Assembly: GCF_042660205.1 (NCBI RefSeq)
Contig: NZ_JBHSTQ010000003.1
Span: 186,001-250,000, forward strand
Length of the DNA stretch: 64,000 bases
DNA from: Sporolactobacillus kofuensis
GTDB taxonomy: Bacteria > Bacillota > Bacilli > Bacillales > Sporolactobacillaceae
Reading direction: 5' to 3'
The notes under the pieces were generated by a model. That model saw only the letters and a list, made by a program, of their open reading frames with translations. It was not told the DNA's origin and made no database searches. Position 1 is the stretch's first letter, and each line of letters opens with the position of its first letter. Positions 24,688 through 33,697 of the stretch are shown here, one piece after another. A program made the position numbers and the translations under genes.

Positions 24688-25632
24688 TCAGCTCCTTACC
24701 GAATGACCCTGTGTCTGAAGAATATTCATCGTTCCATACAAGTCTTGAATCCGATCAAATTCCCCTACATCATAGAAAGCGCAAGTTCCATTCGTTGTTT
24801 CCTTTGCCACTTCGACAGCGAAGGTAGCAGCTGCAGCAATGTCTTCTTCATGACTTGCGCCCGTCCCACAGCCCGGAACAACCGATTGTGCGGTAATTGC
24901 GACGCCGACAACCGGTGCGGATGTTGCAACTGCCGGCTGCAGAATCGAATTCATGTGATAAAGTCCGTTGCCATAGGGTGTAATGTCCTGGTTACTAATC
25001 GGAATGGTGAGTGCGCATTGTCCTGTCGTCATCTCTTGTATCCGAAGTAGGTCTTCACTGACGCGCAAGATATACCCTTCTTTGACAGTAGGTGAAATGG
25101 CAATACCCTTTTGATTAACAATACGATTGCCTCTTGTTGTATCAATCGATAAAATGACATCCATTTCAGGTGATACTTCATGTTCGTTCATCGTTTGAAT
25201 ATCAATGGGCGAATCCATAAAGTCAACCGGCTCATGCTTCAATGTTGGTGCTGTTGGACAAATGTGTGTGGCAACTATGACATCACCCTTTAGTTGGTCT
25301 CCTTTTAATTGCATCTCTGCCAACTTCAATGCTGCGGTAAGTGCAGCAACGGCCCCATCACCATCGGATACGAGCCCAATTCTGGAAGGACGCGCCCCGA
25401 TTCCACCGAGCCGTCCGATAATGCCAACCGTCGGTGCTTGACCAGACACAGTTTTTCCTTCCGTTCCCGGAATAATAATCTTTACAAAATCTGTGCTTCC
25501 TTTTTCACCTTGAACGGTTTCATATGTTGCCTTCACATTTGGAAATTCATCGAAAAAGTGAACGACTCCATTACCGTTTATATGGATATCATCGAGTTTA
25601 TTAAGTACAGTTATGGCCTGGCTAAGTAGCAT
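24688..25632 (-). CDS. DUF1177 family protein
   Basis: A 314-aa protein of unknown function. Conserved stretches seen are RLGGIGARPSRIGLVSDGDG, ATHICPTAPT, MDVILSIDTTRGNRI and NQDITPYGNGLYHMNS. The many conserved Asp, His and Cys residues suggest a hydrolase or metal enzyme. The start at 25632 (MLLSQAIT) has GGAGG seven bases ahead; the longer frame starts eight codons earlier across that site. It lies between iclR and aroM in a peptide uptake and degradation operon, so a role in handling an imported peptide or amino-acid derivative is inferred. Confidence 0.85.
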   Translation of the reverse strand: MLLSQAITVLNKLDDIHINGNGVVHFFDEFPNVKATYETVQGEKGSTDFVKIIIPGTEGKTVSGQAPTVGIIGRLGGIGARPSRIGLVSDGDGAVAALTAALKLAEMQLKGDQLKGDVIVATHICPTAPTLKHEPVDFMDSPIDIQTMNEHEVSPEMDVILSIDTTRGNRIVNQKGIAISPTVKEGYILRVSEDLLRIQEMTTGQCALTIPISNQDITPYGNGLYHMNSILQPAVATSAPVVGVAITAQSVVPGCGTGASHEEDIAAAATFAVEVAKETTNGTCAFYDVGEFDRIQDLYGTMNILQTQGHSVRS

Positions 25633-25718
25633 GAAAGTACCTCCATTTATGTTCATTTAATTAATTCATAGAAATATATAGTAAAAGTTTAAGCGGCTCT
25701 TAGTTTCTCTATATAAAA

Positions 25719-26519
25719 TTACTGTTTTTCATTTGTATGTCTATTTCTGAAATATACATAATAGTCAAGGTTGATTTGATGGAAATTGAGCAGTGTATTC
25801 AGACGATCTGCTGTTTTTTTGACCGCTGCCCCGATTTCTTGTTCATCATTTTCTTTCACGCGGTAAGTAGGCTTCGCAATGGTAACTGAGCCAATCACAT
25901 GGGCGTTCAAAAACAAAGGTGAAGCAACTGCAATAATATCCGGTGTAAATTGACCATGACTGGAAACCCAGTGATATTTCCGAACAAACGCCAGTTTCTC
26001 TTCCAATAATTGCGGTGTTAACGTACGAGGTGAAAGCAATGCTTCGAATGATCCTTTTTCAGTGCGATTAATGAGATCGTTGCCAAGATAGGCAAGCATT
26101 GACCAATAGGATGCGCCTGCATAGAGTGGAGCTCTTCCGTCCAGTGCTATTGAAAAGCCCACTTTATTTTCAGGTACAAGAGCATCCAAAGTGACACCCT
26201 GTACACCATTTAAACCAACAAGAAAAACCGCTTCCCCAGTTTCATGCATTAACTTTCGCATTTCGGGGCGAAGGAGTTCAACAACATCCCGTTTCTTACC
26301 TGCAATTTCACTTAATTGAACCAAACGCTTTCCCAATTGATACTGTTTCGTAATGTCATTCTTAATGACATAATCGCCTTGTTCAAATGATTCAAGAATG
26401 CGATACACATTCACCTGAGGAAGGTCAAGTTCTTCAGAAAGTTCACGTGCTGTCCAGGAAGATTTTTCAATGGTGAATTTATTAAGAATCATCATTGCTG
26501 TCTGCAACGTCTTTAACAT
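25719..26519 (-). CDS. IclR family transcriptional regulator
   Basis: A 266-aa regulator with an N-terminal winged helix (residues about 5-60, SSWTARELSEELDLPQVNVYRIL) and a C-terminal IclR effector domain (about 75-250, with DGRAPLYAGASYWSMLAY and GQFTPDIIAVASPLF). The ATG at 26519 has GAGG seven bases ahead; a GTG two codons earlier opens the frame. It is embedded between the S9 peptidase and DUF1177 genes, so it is made as part of the operon and could sense an intermediate of the pathway. Palindromes within the oppA promoter are possible targets. Confidence 0.92.
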   Translation of the reverse strand: MLKTLQTAMMILNKFTIEKSSWTARELSEELDLPQVNVYRILESFEQGDYVIKNDITKQYQLGKRLVQLSEIAGKKRDVVELLRPEMRKLMHETGEAVFLVGLNGVQGVTLDALVPENKVGFSIALDGRAPLYAGASYWSMLAYLGNDLINRTEKGSFEALLSPRTLTPQLLEEKLAFVRKYHWVSSHGQFTPDIIAVASPLFLNAHVIGSVTIAKPTYRVKENDEQEIGAAVKKTADRLNTLLNFHQINLDYYVYFRNRHTNEKQ

Positions 26520-26528
26520 CGCCACACC

Positions 26529-28535
26529 TCATTCATTAGAGTTCAGAGTATATCTGGAAAACCATTCCATCATTAATAATAACCTCTTTACACGTAGAGA
26601 GGGGATACCGCTTCTTGACAATTCATGGGATGACTGGGGAAAACGAATAAATTCTGCTACCTTATTGTCATATTTCAATGCGGTATACCATTGTTCTGCC
26701 TGCTCCATCGGGCAACGGTTATCATTCTCGCTCTGCATAATAAGCATTGGTGTTTCAACATTTTGGACATAAGCTAAAGGCGAATGCTTCCATAGTGTCT
26801 CAAAGTCATGGATATCCGCAGCCATTTCATCAATAAAAAAGTGATAGCCGATATCCCCGGTCCCAAATAGGCTAATAAAGTTCGACATAGACCGCTGAGT
26901 GACTGCAGCCTTGAAACGATGCGTATGTGCAACGATCCAGTTCGTCATAAACCCACCATAACTGCCTCCAGTAACAAACAACGAATCTGGGTCAATAAAC
27001 CCGTAATTGGCCAAAACAAAATCTAAACCATCCATCAGATCTTGATAGTCGCCCTCACCATAATGACCGGTCACCTGACTAACAAATGATTGCCCATATC
27101 CGAAGCTGCCTCTGGGATTCAGAAGTAATACAGCATAGCCAGAAGCAGCCATAACCTGTACTTCATGAAAGAATGTTGCGGCATGCATCATATAGGGACC
27201 ACCATGAATATTCATAATCAGTGGATATTTTCTGCCCTCTTCATAATCTGTTGGATAGACAAGAAAACCACCTAATGTTTGATGATCAAAGGTACGGCAA
27301 TGGATGGGTTCATACTTTGCCGTTCGTCGTTGATGAAGTATTGCTTCATTAACATGTGTGAATACGTCATCATGATGATCCGTCAGATCAAACATGTAAA
27401 GTTCGCTCGGTGAATCAGGTGCACTCAGTCCAATCATCGCCTGGGGCTGAGCAGGATTTAATACAAACTCGAAAAGATGCTGATGAAAATGTGTCACCTG
27501 TTCAAAAACGTGTTCAACGGTCACTCTAAAGAGTTCCACATAGCCGTCCACGCTTGCCGTAAAGTACATTGACTTGCTGTCGCATGCCCATTGGATTCGC
27601 GGACGCATGCGATTCTGCTGAAAGTCACCGACTGCCCAGTCGCCTAATTGCATGTCCTGTTCGGATAATAAATCAATCAATGCTCCGCTTTCTCGGTGAT
27701 ACAAATATACCGAAAACTGATTGGGCGTCTCATAGCGTTTTGGATTTCCAAATAACGCAATATACTTCCCATCTGGGGAAAAAGTTGCTTCACCGAATAC
27801 ACCAGTCTCATAGTGCTCTGTAATCCACTTTTGTTCTCCGGTCTGCAAATCAAGCAACCAAGCACCAGTATCAAAATTAAATGCATTCTCTTTTTCTACT
27901 TCCCGTTCGCATAATAAGTAGCGTCCGTCTGGTGAAACATCACCAACCCTTGTTAGCCCATAGCCAATTGCATAATCCGAAATGACCTTATTATCAGTCC
28001 CATGGATCGATTTCAGACAAATCTTGTTCTCCAAATCGGGATCGAAAATACCTTCTGCATCTGTTTTGTAGCTAATTTTGGTTATTCTCTTAATCTCGAG
28101 CTGTCCCGAAGAATCAGTTGAACCGGCTTGTTCATGCGTCGAATTCACTTTTGTACTATAAAAGAAGTGCTCGGAGTCGGGGTGCCAAAAGATATGGTCG
28201 ATGCCATGATCCGCTTGTGTGATTTTTCTCGGTTGCCCTCCATTAGAAGATATAACATAAGCCTGCTTGTCCCCGCCACGATCAGATAAGTACATCAGCA
28301 TGGATCCATCCGGTGACCAAAGTGGAGAATTATTTGAAGCGTCATCCTCTGTCAACCGCTTTTCAGCACCTGTTTCTAGGTCGCGAAAAATCAGTTCAGA
28401 ACGGTAGCGATTCAAAGCCTCATCAATGTTGGTTTTGACGTAGACGAGTTTTTTCCCATCACGGGAAATATCCGGAGAAGAGACCGATGACAGCTTCAAT
28501 AAGTCTTTAATCTCAATTCCTTTTCTGTAATTCAT
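26529..28535 (-). CDS. S9 family prolyl oligopeptidase-type serine peptidase
   Basis: A 668-aa cytosolic peptidase. Residues 1 to about 400 form a PD40/beta-propeller gate (repeats such as NNSPLWSPDGSMLMYLSDRGG and VSPDGRYLLCE). The C-terminal alpha/beta-hydrolase has the nucleophile in GGSYGGFM (Ser about 525), the Asp in QSENDNRCP and the His in SSHELSRSG. No signal peptide. Dipeptidyl-peptidase or acylaminoacyl-peptidase activity on short imported peptides is expected. AGGAGGAATC precedes the ATG. It lies 47 bases after the M20 gene and nine before iclR. Confidence 0.93.
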   Translation of the reverse strand: MNYRKGIEIKDLLKLSSVSSPDISRDGKKLVYVKTNIDEALNRYRSELIFRDLETGAEKRLTEDDASNNSPLWSPDGSMLMYLSDRGGDKQAYVISSNGGQPRKITQADHGIDHIFWHPDSEHFFYSTKVNSTHEQAGSTDSSGQLEIKRITKISYKTDAEGIFDPDLENKICLKSIHGTDNKVISDYAIGYGLTRVGDVSPDGRYLLCEREVEKENAFNFDTGAWLLDLQTGEQKWITEHYETGVFGEATFSPDGKYIALFGNPKRYETPNQFSVYLYHRESGALIDLLSEQDMQLGDWAVGDFQQNRMRPRIQWACDSKSMYFTASVDGYVELFRVTVEHVFEQVTHFHQHLFEFVLNPAQPQAMIGLSAPDSPSELYMFDLTDHHDDVFTHVNEAILHQRRTAKYEPIHCRTFDHQTLGGFLVYPTDYEEGRKYPLIMNIHGGPYMMHAATFFHEVQVMAASGYAVLLLNPRGSFGYGQSFVSQVTGHYGEGDYQDLMDGLDFVLANYGFIDPDSLFVTGGSYGGFMTNWIVAHTHRFKAAVTQRSMSNFISLFGTGDIGYHFFIDEMAADIHDFETLWKHSPLAYVQNVETPMLIMQSENDNRCPMEQAEQWYTALKYDNKVAEFIRFPQSSHELSRSGIPSLRVKRLLLMMEWFSRYTLNSNE

Positions 28536-28582
28536 TGAATAAGATTCCTCCTCTGAGAGAAAGTTCCAGTAAATGGATGACC

Positions 28583-29836
28583 TTATGCTTGTAGAAAATC
28601 AAGTGCAGCAAGGACGTATACAAGCGCACAATCCACAACATCCTGAACTTTCACACGTTCATCGAAGCCATGAATCGTTTCGGTTTCAGCTGGCCCATAT
28701 TGAAGCACCGGAATGTTATATTCTCGGAAGTGACGCGCATCACTGCATGCCCATTGCAACACACCATAGCCATGATCGTTCTTTACGTAGCTGATATTAT
28801 CAACCACTGATTTGCAAATTGGGTCTTCTGCTGGAGTGTAGTTCGCATTACTACGGAAACCGAAACGTTCAATAGAATAGTCAATGCCAAGTTGATTCAA
28901 TTTTGTTTTCACATAGTCGTATACTTCTTCCTGAGTCGTACCGAATGGCAGGCGGCAGTCGAATTGAACTTCACACTTATCCGCAACTACGTTAGAGCTT
29001 GTTCCGCCTTTAATCGTACCTACGTTGCACGTGATTTTCTTTAATACTTTATCGTAGCCCTTCATTCCTGACCCTCGAATGTACTCATTGGAAAGATCGA
29101 TGAGGGGTAACACGTCTTCCGGAATTTTGATTTCCAAATCCGTTACGGTTTGTACTTCTTTAATTGCACGCATACAGTCAACAATTGCACTGCGTCCAGC
29201 AAATGGTGCAAGGCTTCCGTGTCCCGGCTTGCCGTAAACCGTTACTTTGAAGCAACAGGAACCCTTTTGACCAATGGTTGGGTTAAGTGGAGATGCCGGC
29301 TCTGCAATCAAAGCTCCGTCTGCAGAAAGGTGATTATTCTTCAATAACCACGGAACCCCATAGATATCGCCGCATTCTTCATCAGGAACAAGCGCAAGTG
29401 TAAGATTCCCAGGCAACGAAATGCCTTCTTTTTTTAAAAAGGCCATCGCGAAGACAATGCCTGCAACTCCGCCCTTCATGTCACTTGCACCGCGTCCTAA
29501 TAAGTACCCATCCTTCACTTCACCGGAGAAAGGATCAAAGGACCATTTTGATCGATCACCTGCAGGTACTGTATCCGTATGTCCGCAGAGGATCATACGT
29601 TTATTGCCCTCACCTTTAATCTCACTAATGAGATTAAAGCGTTTTGGAGCAGCCTCATAGATCTTTGTTTCCAACCCTGCTTCTTTCAGATATTCATCAA
29701 TAAACTGTGTGATTTCGGTTGAGTCGCCCTCAGGGTTTTCACTATTTATTTTTAATAGATTGGAACACAATTCAATCAGTTCTTCTTTTCGACTGAGTAA
29801 TTTTTGAATCAGTTGGTCTTTCGCTTCACTTTTCAT
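28583..29836 (-). CDS. M20 family metallopeptidase (ArgE/DapE type)
   Basis: A 417-aa di-zinc hydrolase of the ArgE/DapE/succinyl-diaminopimelate desuccinylase group. Metal ligands are in CGHTDTVP, GRGASDMKGG, DEECGD and TIHGFDERV, and the dimerisation segment GKPGHGSLAPF is present. The start at 29836 has GGAG at seven bases and overlaps the OppF-type gene by 11 bases; the longer frame has no ribosome site. It would hydrolyse a dipeptide or N-acyl amino acid brought in by the preceding Opp transporter. The substrate cannot be told from the sequence. Confidence 0.92.
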   Translation of the reverse strand: MKSEAKDQLIQKLLSRKEELIELCSNLLKINSENPEGDSTEITQFIDEYLKEAGLETKIYEAAPKRFNLISEIKGEGNKRMILCGHTDTVPAGDRSKWSFDPFSGEVKDGYLLGRGASDMKGGVAGIVFAMAFLKKEGISLPGNLTLALVPDEECGDIYGVPWLLKNNHLSADGALIAEPASPLNPTIGQKGSCCFKVTVYGKPGHGSLAPFAGRSAIVDCMRAIKEVQTVTDLEIKIPEDVLPLIDLSNEYIRGSGMKGYDKVLKKITCNVGTIKGGTSSNVVADKCEVQFDCRLPFGTTQEEVYDYVKTKLNQLGIDYSIERFGFRSNANYTPAEDPICKSVVDNISYVKNDHGYGVLQWACSDARHFREYNIPVLQYGPAETETIHGFDERVKVQDVVDCALVYVLAALDFLQA

Positions 29837-30689
29837 GTGTTTCTCCATCTCCATTATTGATCTGTTCATCTAGTGTCCCTAATTTTCGTTCAAAGGGAGA
29901 GTCACTTGGAATCGCACTAAGCAATTTTTTCGTATAGTCTTCTTTTGGATGTGAGTAGATCTCATCCGCGCTTCCCATCTCAACCAGATTTCCATAGTAC
30001 ATCACGGCAATGCGATCGCAGAAATACCGAACCACATTCAAGTCATGTGAAATGAAAATGTAGGTAAGTTTGAATTCATCTTGCAATTGATTGAGAAGGT
30101 TGAGTACTTGTGATTGAACGGAAACATCCAGTGCCGAAACTGCCTCGTCGCAGATGATGATCTTCGGTTTAAGCATCAGCGCTCGTGCAATATTAATACG
30201 CTGCCGTTGTCCTCCTGAAAATTCATGAGGATAGCGTTCTGCATGCTCAGGCTTCAAACCAACCTTAACGAGCATATCGAGTGCTTGCTTCTCACGTTCT
30301 TTCTTCGTGCCAATCCCATGAATCACAAGTGGTTCAGTTAACAAACTGATAATTCGTTTTCTCGGATCAAGCGTCGCATATGGATTCTGAAATACCATTT
30401 GAATGTCACGTCTGAAATGGTGTAACTGATTTTTATTGAGCTGTGCAAGATTCTGTCCTTCATAAATAATCTCACCGGAAGTAGGCTTGATTAATTGAGT
30501 AATTAAACGCGCCATTGTCGATTTGCCGCAGCCGGATTCCCCGACGATTCCCAAGGATTCTCCTTTCAGAACGTCAAAACTCACATGGTTCACCGCTTGG
30601 TTGTAGCTCGCTTTTCTCATAAAAAGACTGTTTGACGGTAATTTAAAAGCCTTGCTTAGATCGCGCACCTTCAAGAGTGTTTCAGCCAT
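29826..30689 (-). CDS. Oligopeptide ABC transporter ATPase, OppF type
   Basis: A 287-aa ATPase: Walker A GESGCGKST, Q loop MVFQNPYATLDPRKR, signature FSGGQRQRIN and Walker B IIICDEAVSALD. The ATG at 30689 overlaps the OppD stop; a GTG at 30698 also opens the frame and cannot be excluded because only a weak AAGAG lies upstream. It pairs with the OppD-type ATPase. This is a second complete peptide importer, distinct in sequence from the 1603-7118 system. Confidence 0.92.
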   Translation of the reverse strand: MAETLLKVRDLSKAFKLPSNSLFMRKASYNQAVNHVSFDVLKGESLGIVGESGCGKSTMARLITQLIKPTSGEIIYEGQNLAQLNKNQLHHFRRDIQMVFQNPYATLDPRKRIISLLTEPLVIHGIGTKKEREKQALDMLVKVGLKPEHAERYPHEFSGGQRQRINIARALMLKPKIIICDEAVSALDVSVQSQVLNLLNQLQDEFKLTYIFISHDLNVVRYFCDRIAVMYYGNLVEMGSADEIYSHPKEDYTKKLLSAIPSDSPFERKLGTLDEQINNGDGETHEK

Positions 30690-31701
30690 TCTGATCACGC
30701 TCTTTTCTGCTCAAGTTTCTCGTCTTTGTTTGAAAATGACAAGCGACTTTATGTCCTTTATTCTTCTCAACATATGCCGGCTTCTCTTTGAAGCAGACTT
30801 CCTCGGCGTACGGACATCTTTGAGCGAAGGGACAGCCCTGAAGTGGTTGGCTCAAATCAGGAGGACTTCCTGGAATGACGTGAAGAGCTTCATTAGGATC
30901 CGTTCTCTTGCTGATTTGTGAATCATACAATCCCCATGTATACGGATGATACGGATTTTCATAGAGTTCTTGTACCGTCGCTTCTTCCATGGCCTGGCCT
31001 GCATACATGACAATCACTCGATCACACATTTCCCAGACAACGCCCAGATCATGAGTGATTAATATAATAGAAGCATTAAATTTGATCTGTAACTGCTTCA
31101 TCAGCTTCATGATTTGTGATTGAACGGTAACATCCAGCGCTGTCGTTGGCTCATCTGCAATTAATAGCGATGGATCACAGGCAAGCGCAATGGCAATCAT
31201 GACACGCTGCCTCATTCCACCTGAGAATTCATGCGGATACATCTTTAACCGTTTCTCTGCTTCATGGATCCCGACCATCTCAAGCAAAGCGATAGCCTGC
31301 TTTATCGCTTCCTTCTTGCTGACTTTCTTGTGAAGGCGAATCGCTTCGATCAGCTGATTGCCAATCGTATAGGTAGGATTCAAACTCGTCATTGGATCCT
31401 GAAAGATCATGGAAATTTCGTTTCCGCGAATTTTTCGCATGTCCTTCTCTTTGTACTGAACCAAGTCCTGACCCTTATAAAGAATTTCTCCTGAAGCAAT
31501 TTCTCCAGGCGGAGTAGGAATCAGCTTCAGAATTGATGCAGCCGTCACACTTTTCCCTGAACCGGATTCACCGACAATGCCGATAACCTCTCCCTTATTT
31601 AATTGAAAGGAAAGCCCATTGACTGCACGAATGGTTTTCTTATTTGTATGAAATTGAACATTAAGGTTCATTACTTTAAGCAGCGGCTGTGACTCGCTCA
31701 T
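30682..31701 (-). CDS. Oligopeptide ABC transporter ATPase, OppD type
   Basis: A 339-aa ATPase: Walker A GESGSGKSV, Q loop MIFQDPMTSLNPTYTIG, signature FSGGMRQRV and Walker B LLIADEPTTALD. The C-terminal domain has the D-type cysteine set GCPFAQRC, EEVC and a later VAC. AGGAG lies nine bases before the ATG at 31701; an ATG three codons upstream is too close to that site. Gene order in the operon is oppA, B, C, D, F. Confidence 0.93.
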   Translation of the reverse strand: MSESQPLLKVMNLNVQFHTNKKTIRAVNGLSFQLNKGEVIGIVGESGSGKSVTAASILKLIPTPPGEIASGEILYKGQDLVQYKEKDMRKIRGNEISMIFQDPMTSLNPTYTIGNQLIEAIRLHKKVSKKEAIKQAIALLEMVGIHEAEKRLKMYPHEFSGGMRQRVMIAIALACDPSLLIADEPTTALDVTVQSQIMKLMKQLQIKFNASIILITHDLGVVWEMCDRVIVMYAGQAMEEATVQELYENPYHPYTWGLYDSQISKRTDPNEALHVIPGSPPDLSQPLQGCPFAQRCPYAEEVCFKEKPAYVEKNKGHKVACHFQTKTRNLSRKERDQNG

Positions 31702-31721
31702 TCCAATCATCTCCTCTCCGC

Positions 31722-32609
31722 TCAGACTCTTGTTTTCGGATCAAGCGCATCACGCAACCCGTCGCCAAATAAATTAAAACCGAGTACGGAAAGAAAAATA
31801 GCCATCCCTGAAAACAAACAAATATGTGGTGAAACCTGAAGATAATCTCTACCCTCTTGAAGAATATTGCCCCATGACGGATTTGGCGGCTGAATGCCCA
31901 GTCCAAGAAAACTGAGCGCAGCTTCAGAAATGATTGCGCCCGCAATTCCCATCGTCCCATAGACGATGATTGGACCAGAGCAGTTCGGCAGAATATGCTT
32001 AAATAACAGATTGAAATCCCCTGCGCCTAAAGAGCGGGTCACTTCAATAAACTCTTCTTGCTTGACCGCAAGCACCTGTCCACGAACAATACGTGAGAAC
32101 GTCGGCACATTGGCAATCCCGATCGCCAGAATAACATTTCCAAGCCCGCTGCCAAGTACAGTCATCAAGACAATGGCAAGAAGAATGAACGGAAATGCAT
32201 ACATGCCATCCATGATTCTCATAATCACTGAATCCACCCATCCTCCATAGAATCCGGAGATAAGTCCGAGGATGATACCGATTGCTCCACCGACAACAAC
32301 AGCGCCGACACCAACAAATAGAGAAACTCGAGCGCCAAATACGATTCTGCTAAAGACATCTCGCCCGTAACTATCCGTTCCTAGTAGGTGCCCATCTTGA
32401 CCTGGACTTTGGAGCGCATCATTAACATCCATTTTCGTTGGGTCAAAATGAGCGATGAATGGCGCAAAGATTGCAACCAATGTAAAGAGAACGACAATGA
32501 TCAAACCGACAACGGCTAACTTATTCGTAAAAAGCCGTCTCAGGAATAAATTTTCTCTTCTCTTCTTTCGCTTACCTTTGGTTACGGATAATGCATTTGG
32601 AGGAACCAT
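31722..32609 (-). CDS. Oligopeptide ABC transporter permease, OppC type
   Basis: A 295-aa permease with about six membrane segments. The ATG at 32609 has GGAGG eight bases ahead and overlaps the OppB stop; the longer frame adds 15 residues read from within oppB. A basic N-terminal patch (KGKRKKRREN) precedes the first membrane segment; LGTDSYGRDVFSR and the coupling loop EVTRSLGAGDFNLLF mark the family, and the end carries FNLFGDGLRDALDP. Confidence 0.93.
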   Translation of the reverse strand: MVPPNALSVTKGKRKKRRENLFLRRLFTNKLAVVGLIIVVLFTLVAIFAPFIAHFDPTKMDVNDALQSPGQDGHLLGTDSYGRDVFSRIVFGARVSLFVGVGAVVVGGAIGIILGLISGFYGGWVDSVIMRIMDGMYAFPFILLAIVLMTVLGSGLGNVILAIGIANVPTFSRIVRGQVLAVKQEEFIEVTRSLGAGDFNLLFKHILPNCSGPIIVYGTMGIAGAIISEAALSFLGLGIQPPNPSWGNILQEGRDYLQVSPHICLFSGMAIFLSVLGFNLFGDGLRDALDPKTRV

Positions 32610-32610
32610 C

Positions 32611-33570
32611 TCATTTACCTCCTTTTGTGTCATAACTAATCTTTGGATTAACAACTTTGTAGAGAATATCTACTGCCAAATTAATCAAAACATAGAGAAC
32701 TGCTAGGAAGATGACACTCCCCTGGACCACGATATAATCGCGTTTATTAATTGCTTCAACAATCAGTTGACCCATACCCGGCCAGCTGAATATTGTTTCA
32801 GTTAATACCGCTCCGCCAAGCAATGAAGAAACCTCCATACCGGCCACCGTTAGAATTGGGGTGAGTGCATTCTTAAATCCATGTTTCATTACAACAAAAA
32901 AGTGTGAGACACCTTTAGCCTTTGCAGCCGTAATATAGTCCTGATTCATCACTTCCAGCATGCTCGCACGTGTAATCCGCGAGAAATTCGCCATTGGAAT
33001 CGTCGAAAGTGTCACACTTGGTAAAATTAAATGCGTAATGAACGCAAGTGCACCATCTCCTGACGAAGCCATTCCTGTTGCTGGCAACCACCCAAGCGTC
33101 ACACTGAATAAGAGAACAAGCATCAGTCCAAGCCAGAATACCGGGATGGAGATTCCAAACAACGAAGTCACGGTAAATAAATAATCCATCCATGAGCCCT
33201 TCCGCGTTGCGGCAATCACGCCCGCAGGTATGCTGACGAGCAAGGCAATGAAAAATGCACAGAACGTTAGGATTAATGTATTTGGAAAACGTTCCAAAAT
33301 AAGTGTCAAAACGGGTTGCTTATAGGCAAAGGATTGGCCGAGATTGAAATGAATCAAATCATTTAAATACTTGATAAATTGGACAAACACCGAATCATTC
33401 AATCCGAGCTGTTCTCTCAGCCGATGGACATCCGAAGCGCTCGCCTGTGGTCCAAGCAGAACACTCGCCGGGTCACCGGGGATCATCCGGGTAATGATAA
33501 AGACAATAGCAGCAACGATGAACAGTGTCGGGATTAAATTAATTAATCGTTTAATAATAAATTTAAGCAT
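32611..33570 (-). CDS. Oligopeptide ABC transporter permease, OppB type
   Basis: A 319-aa permease starting MLKFIIKRLINLIPTLF, the usual OppB beginning. GGGGAGG lies 11 bases before this ATG; an in-frame ATG at 33579 is only two bases from the site and less likely, and the 33621 start of the open frame has none. RMIPGDPASVLLG and the end segment FSWPGMGQLIVEAI are family marks. It is separated from oppA by a gap with a strong stem-loop. Confidence 0.92.
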   Translation of the reverse strand: MLKFIIKRLINLIPTLFIVAAIVFIITRMIPGDPASVLLGPQASASDVHRLREQLGLNDSVFVQFIKYLNDLIHFNLGQSFAYKQPVLTLILERFPNTLILTFCAFFIALLVSIPAGVIAATRKGSWMDYLFTVTSLFGISIPVFWLGLMLVLLFSVTLGWLPATGMASSGDGALAFITHLILPSVTLSTIPMANFSRITRASMLEVMNQDYITAAKAKGVSHFFVVMKHGFKNALTPILTVAGMEVSSLLGGAVLTETIFSWPGMGQLIVEAINKRDYIVVQGSVIFLAVLYVLINLAVDILYKVVNPKISYDTKGGK

Positions 33571-33646
33571 AGAACTCATTTCCTCCCCCAGATATCTGAT
33601 CATGGGATTGTTGTTGTACATTCACCGTCTAAAGCAAATTATAAAA

Positions 33647-33675
33647 TTGTGCCGATACAATCTGTATCAGCACAA
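33647..33675 (-). promoter_or_regulatory. Intercistronic stem-loop between oppA and oppB
   Basis: TTGTGCTGATACA pairs with TGTATCGGCACAA (13 pairs, one G-U) around a three-base loop and is followed only by TTTTAT. It is a weak terminator or mRNA-protecting hairpin placed just after the binding-protein gene. Confidence 0.75.
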
Positions 33676-33697
33676 GAGTAAACACTAACTGCCGTTA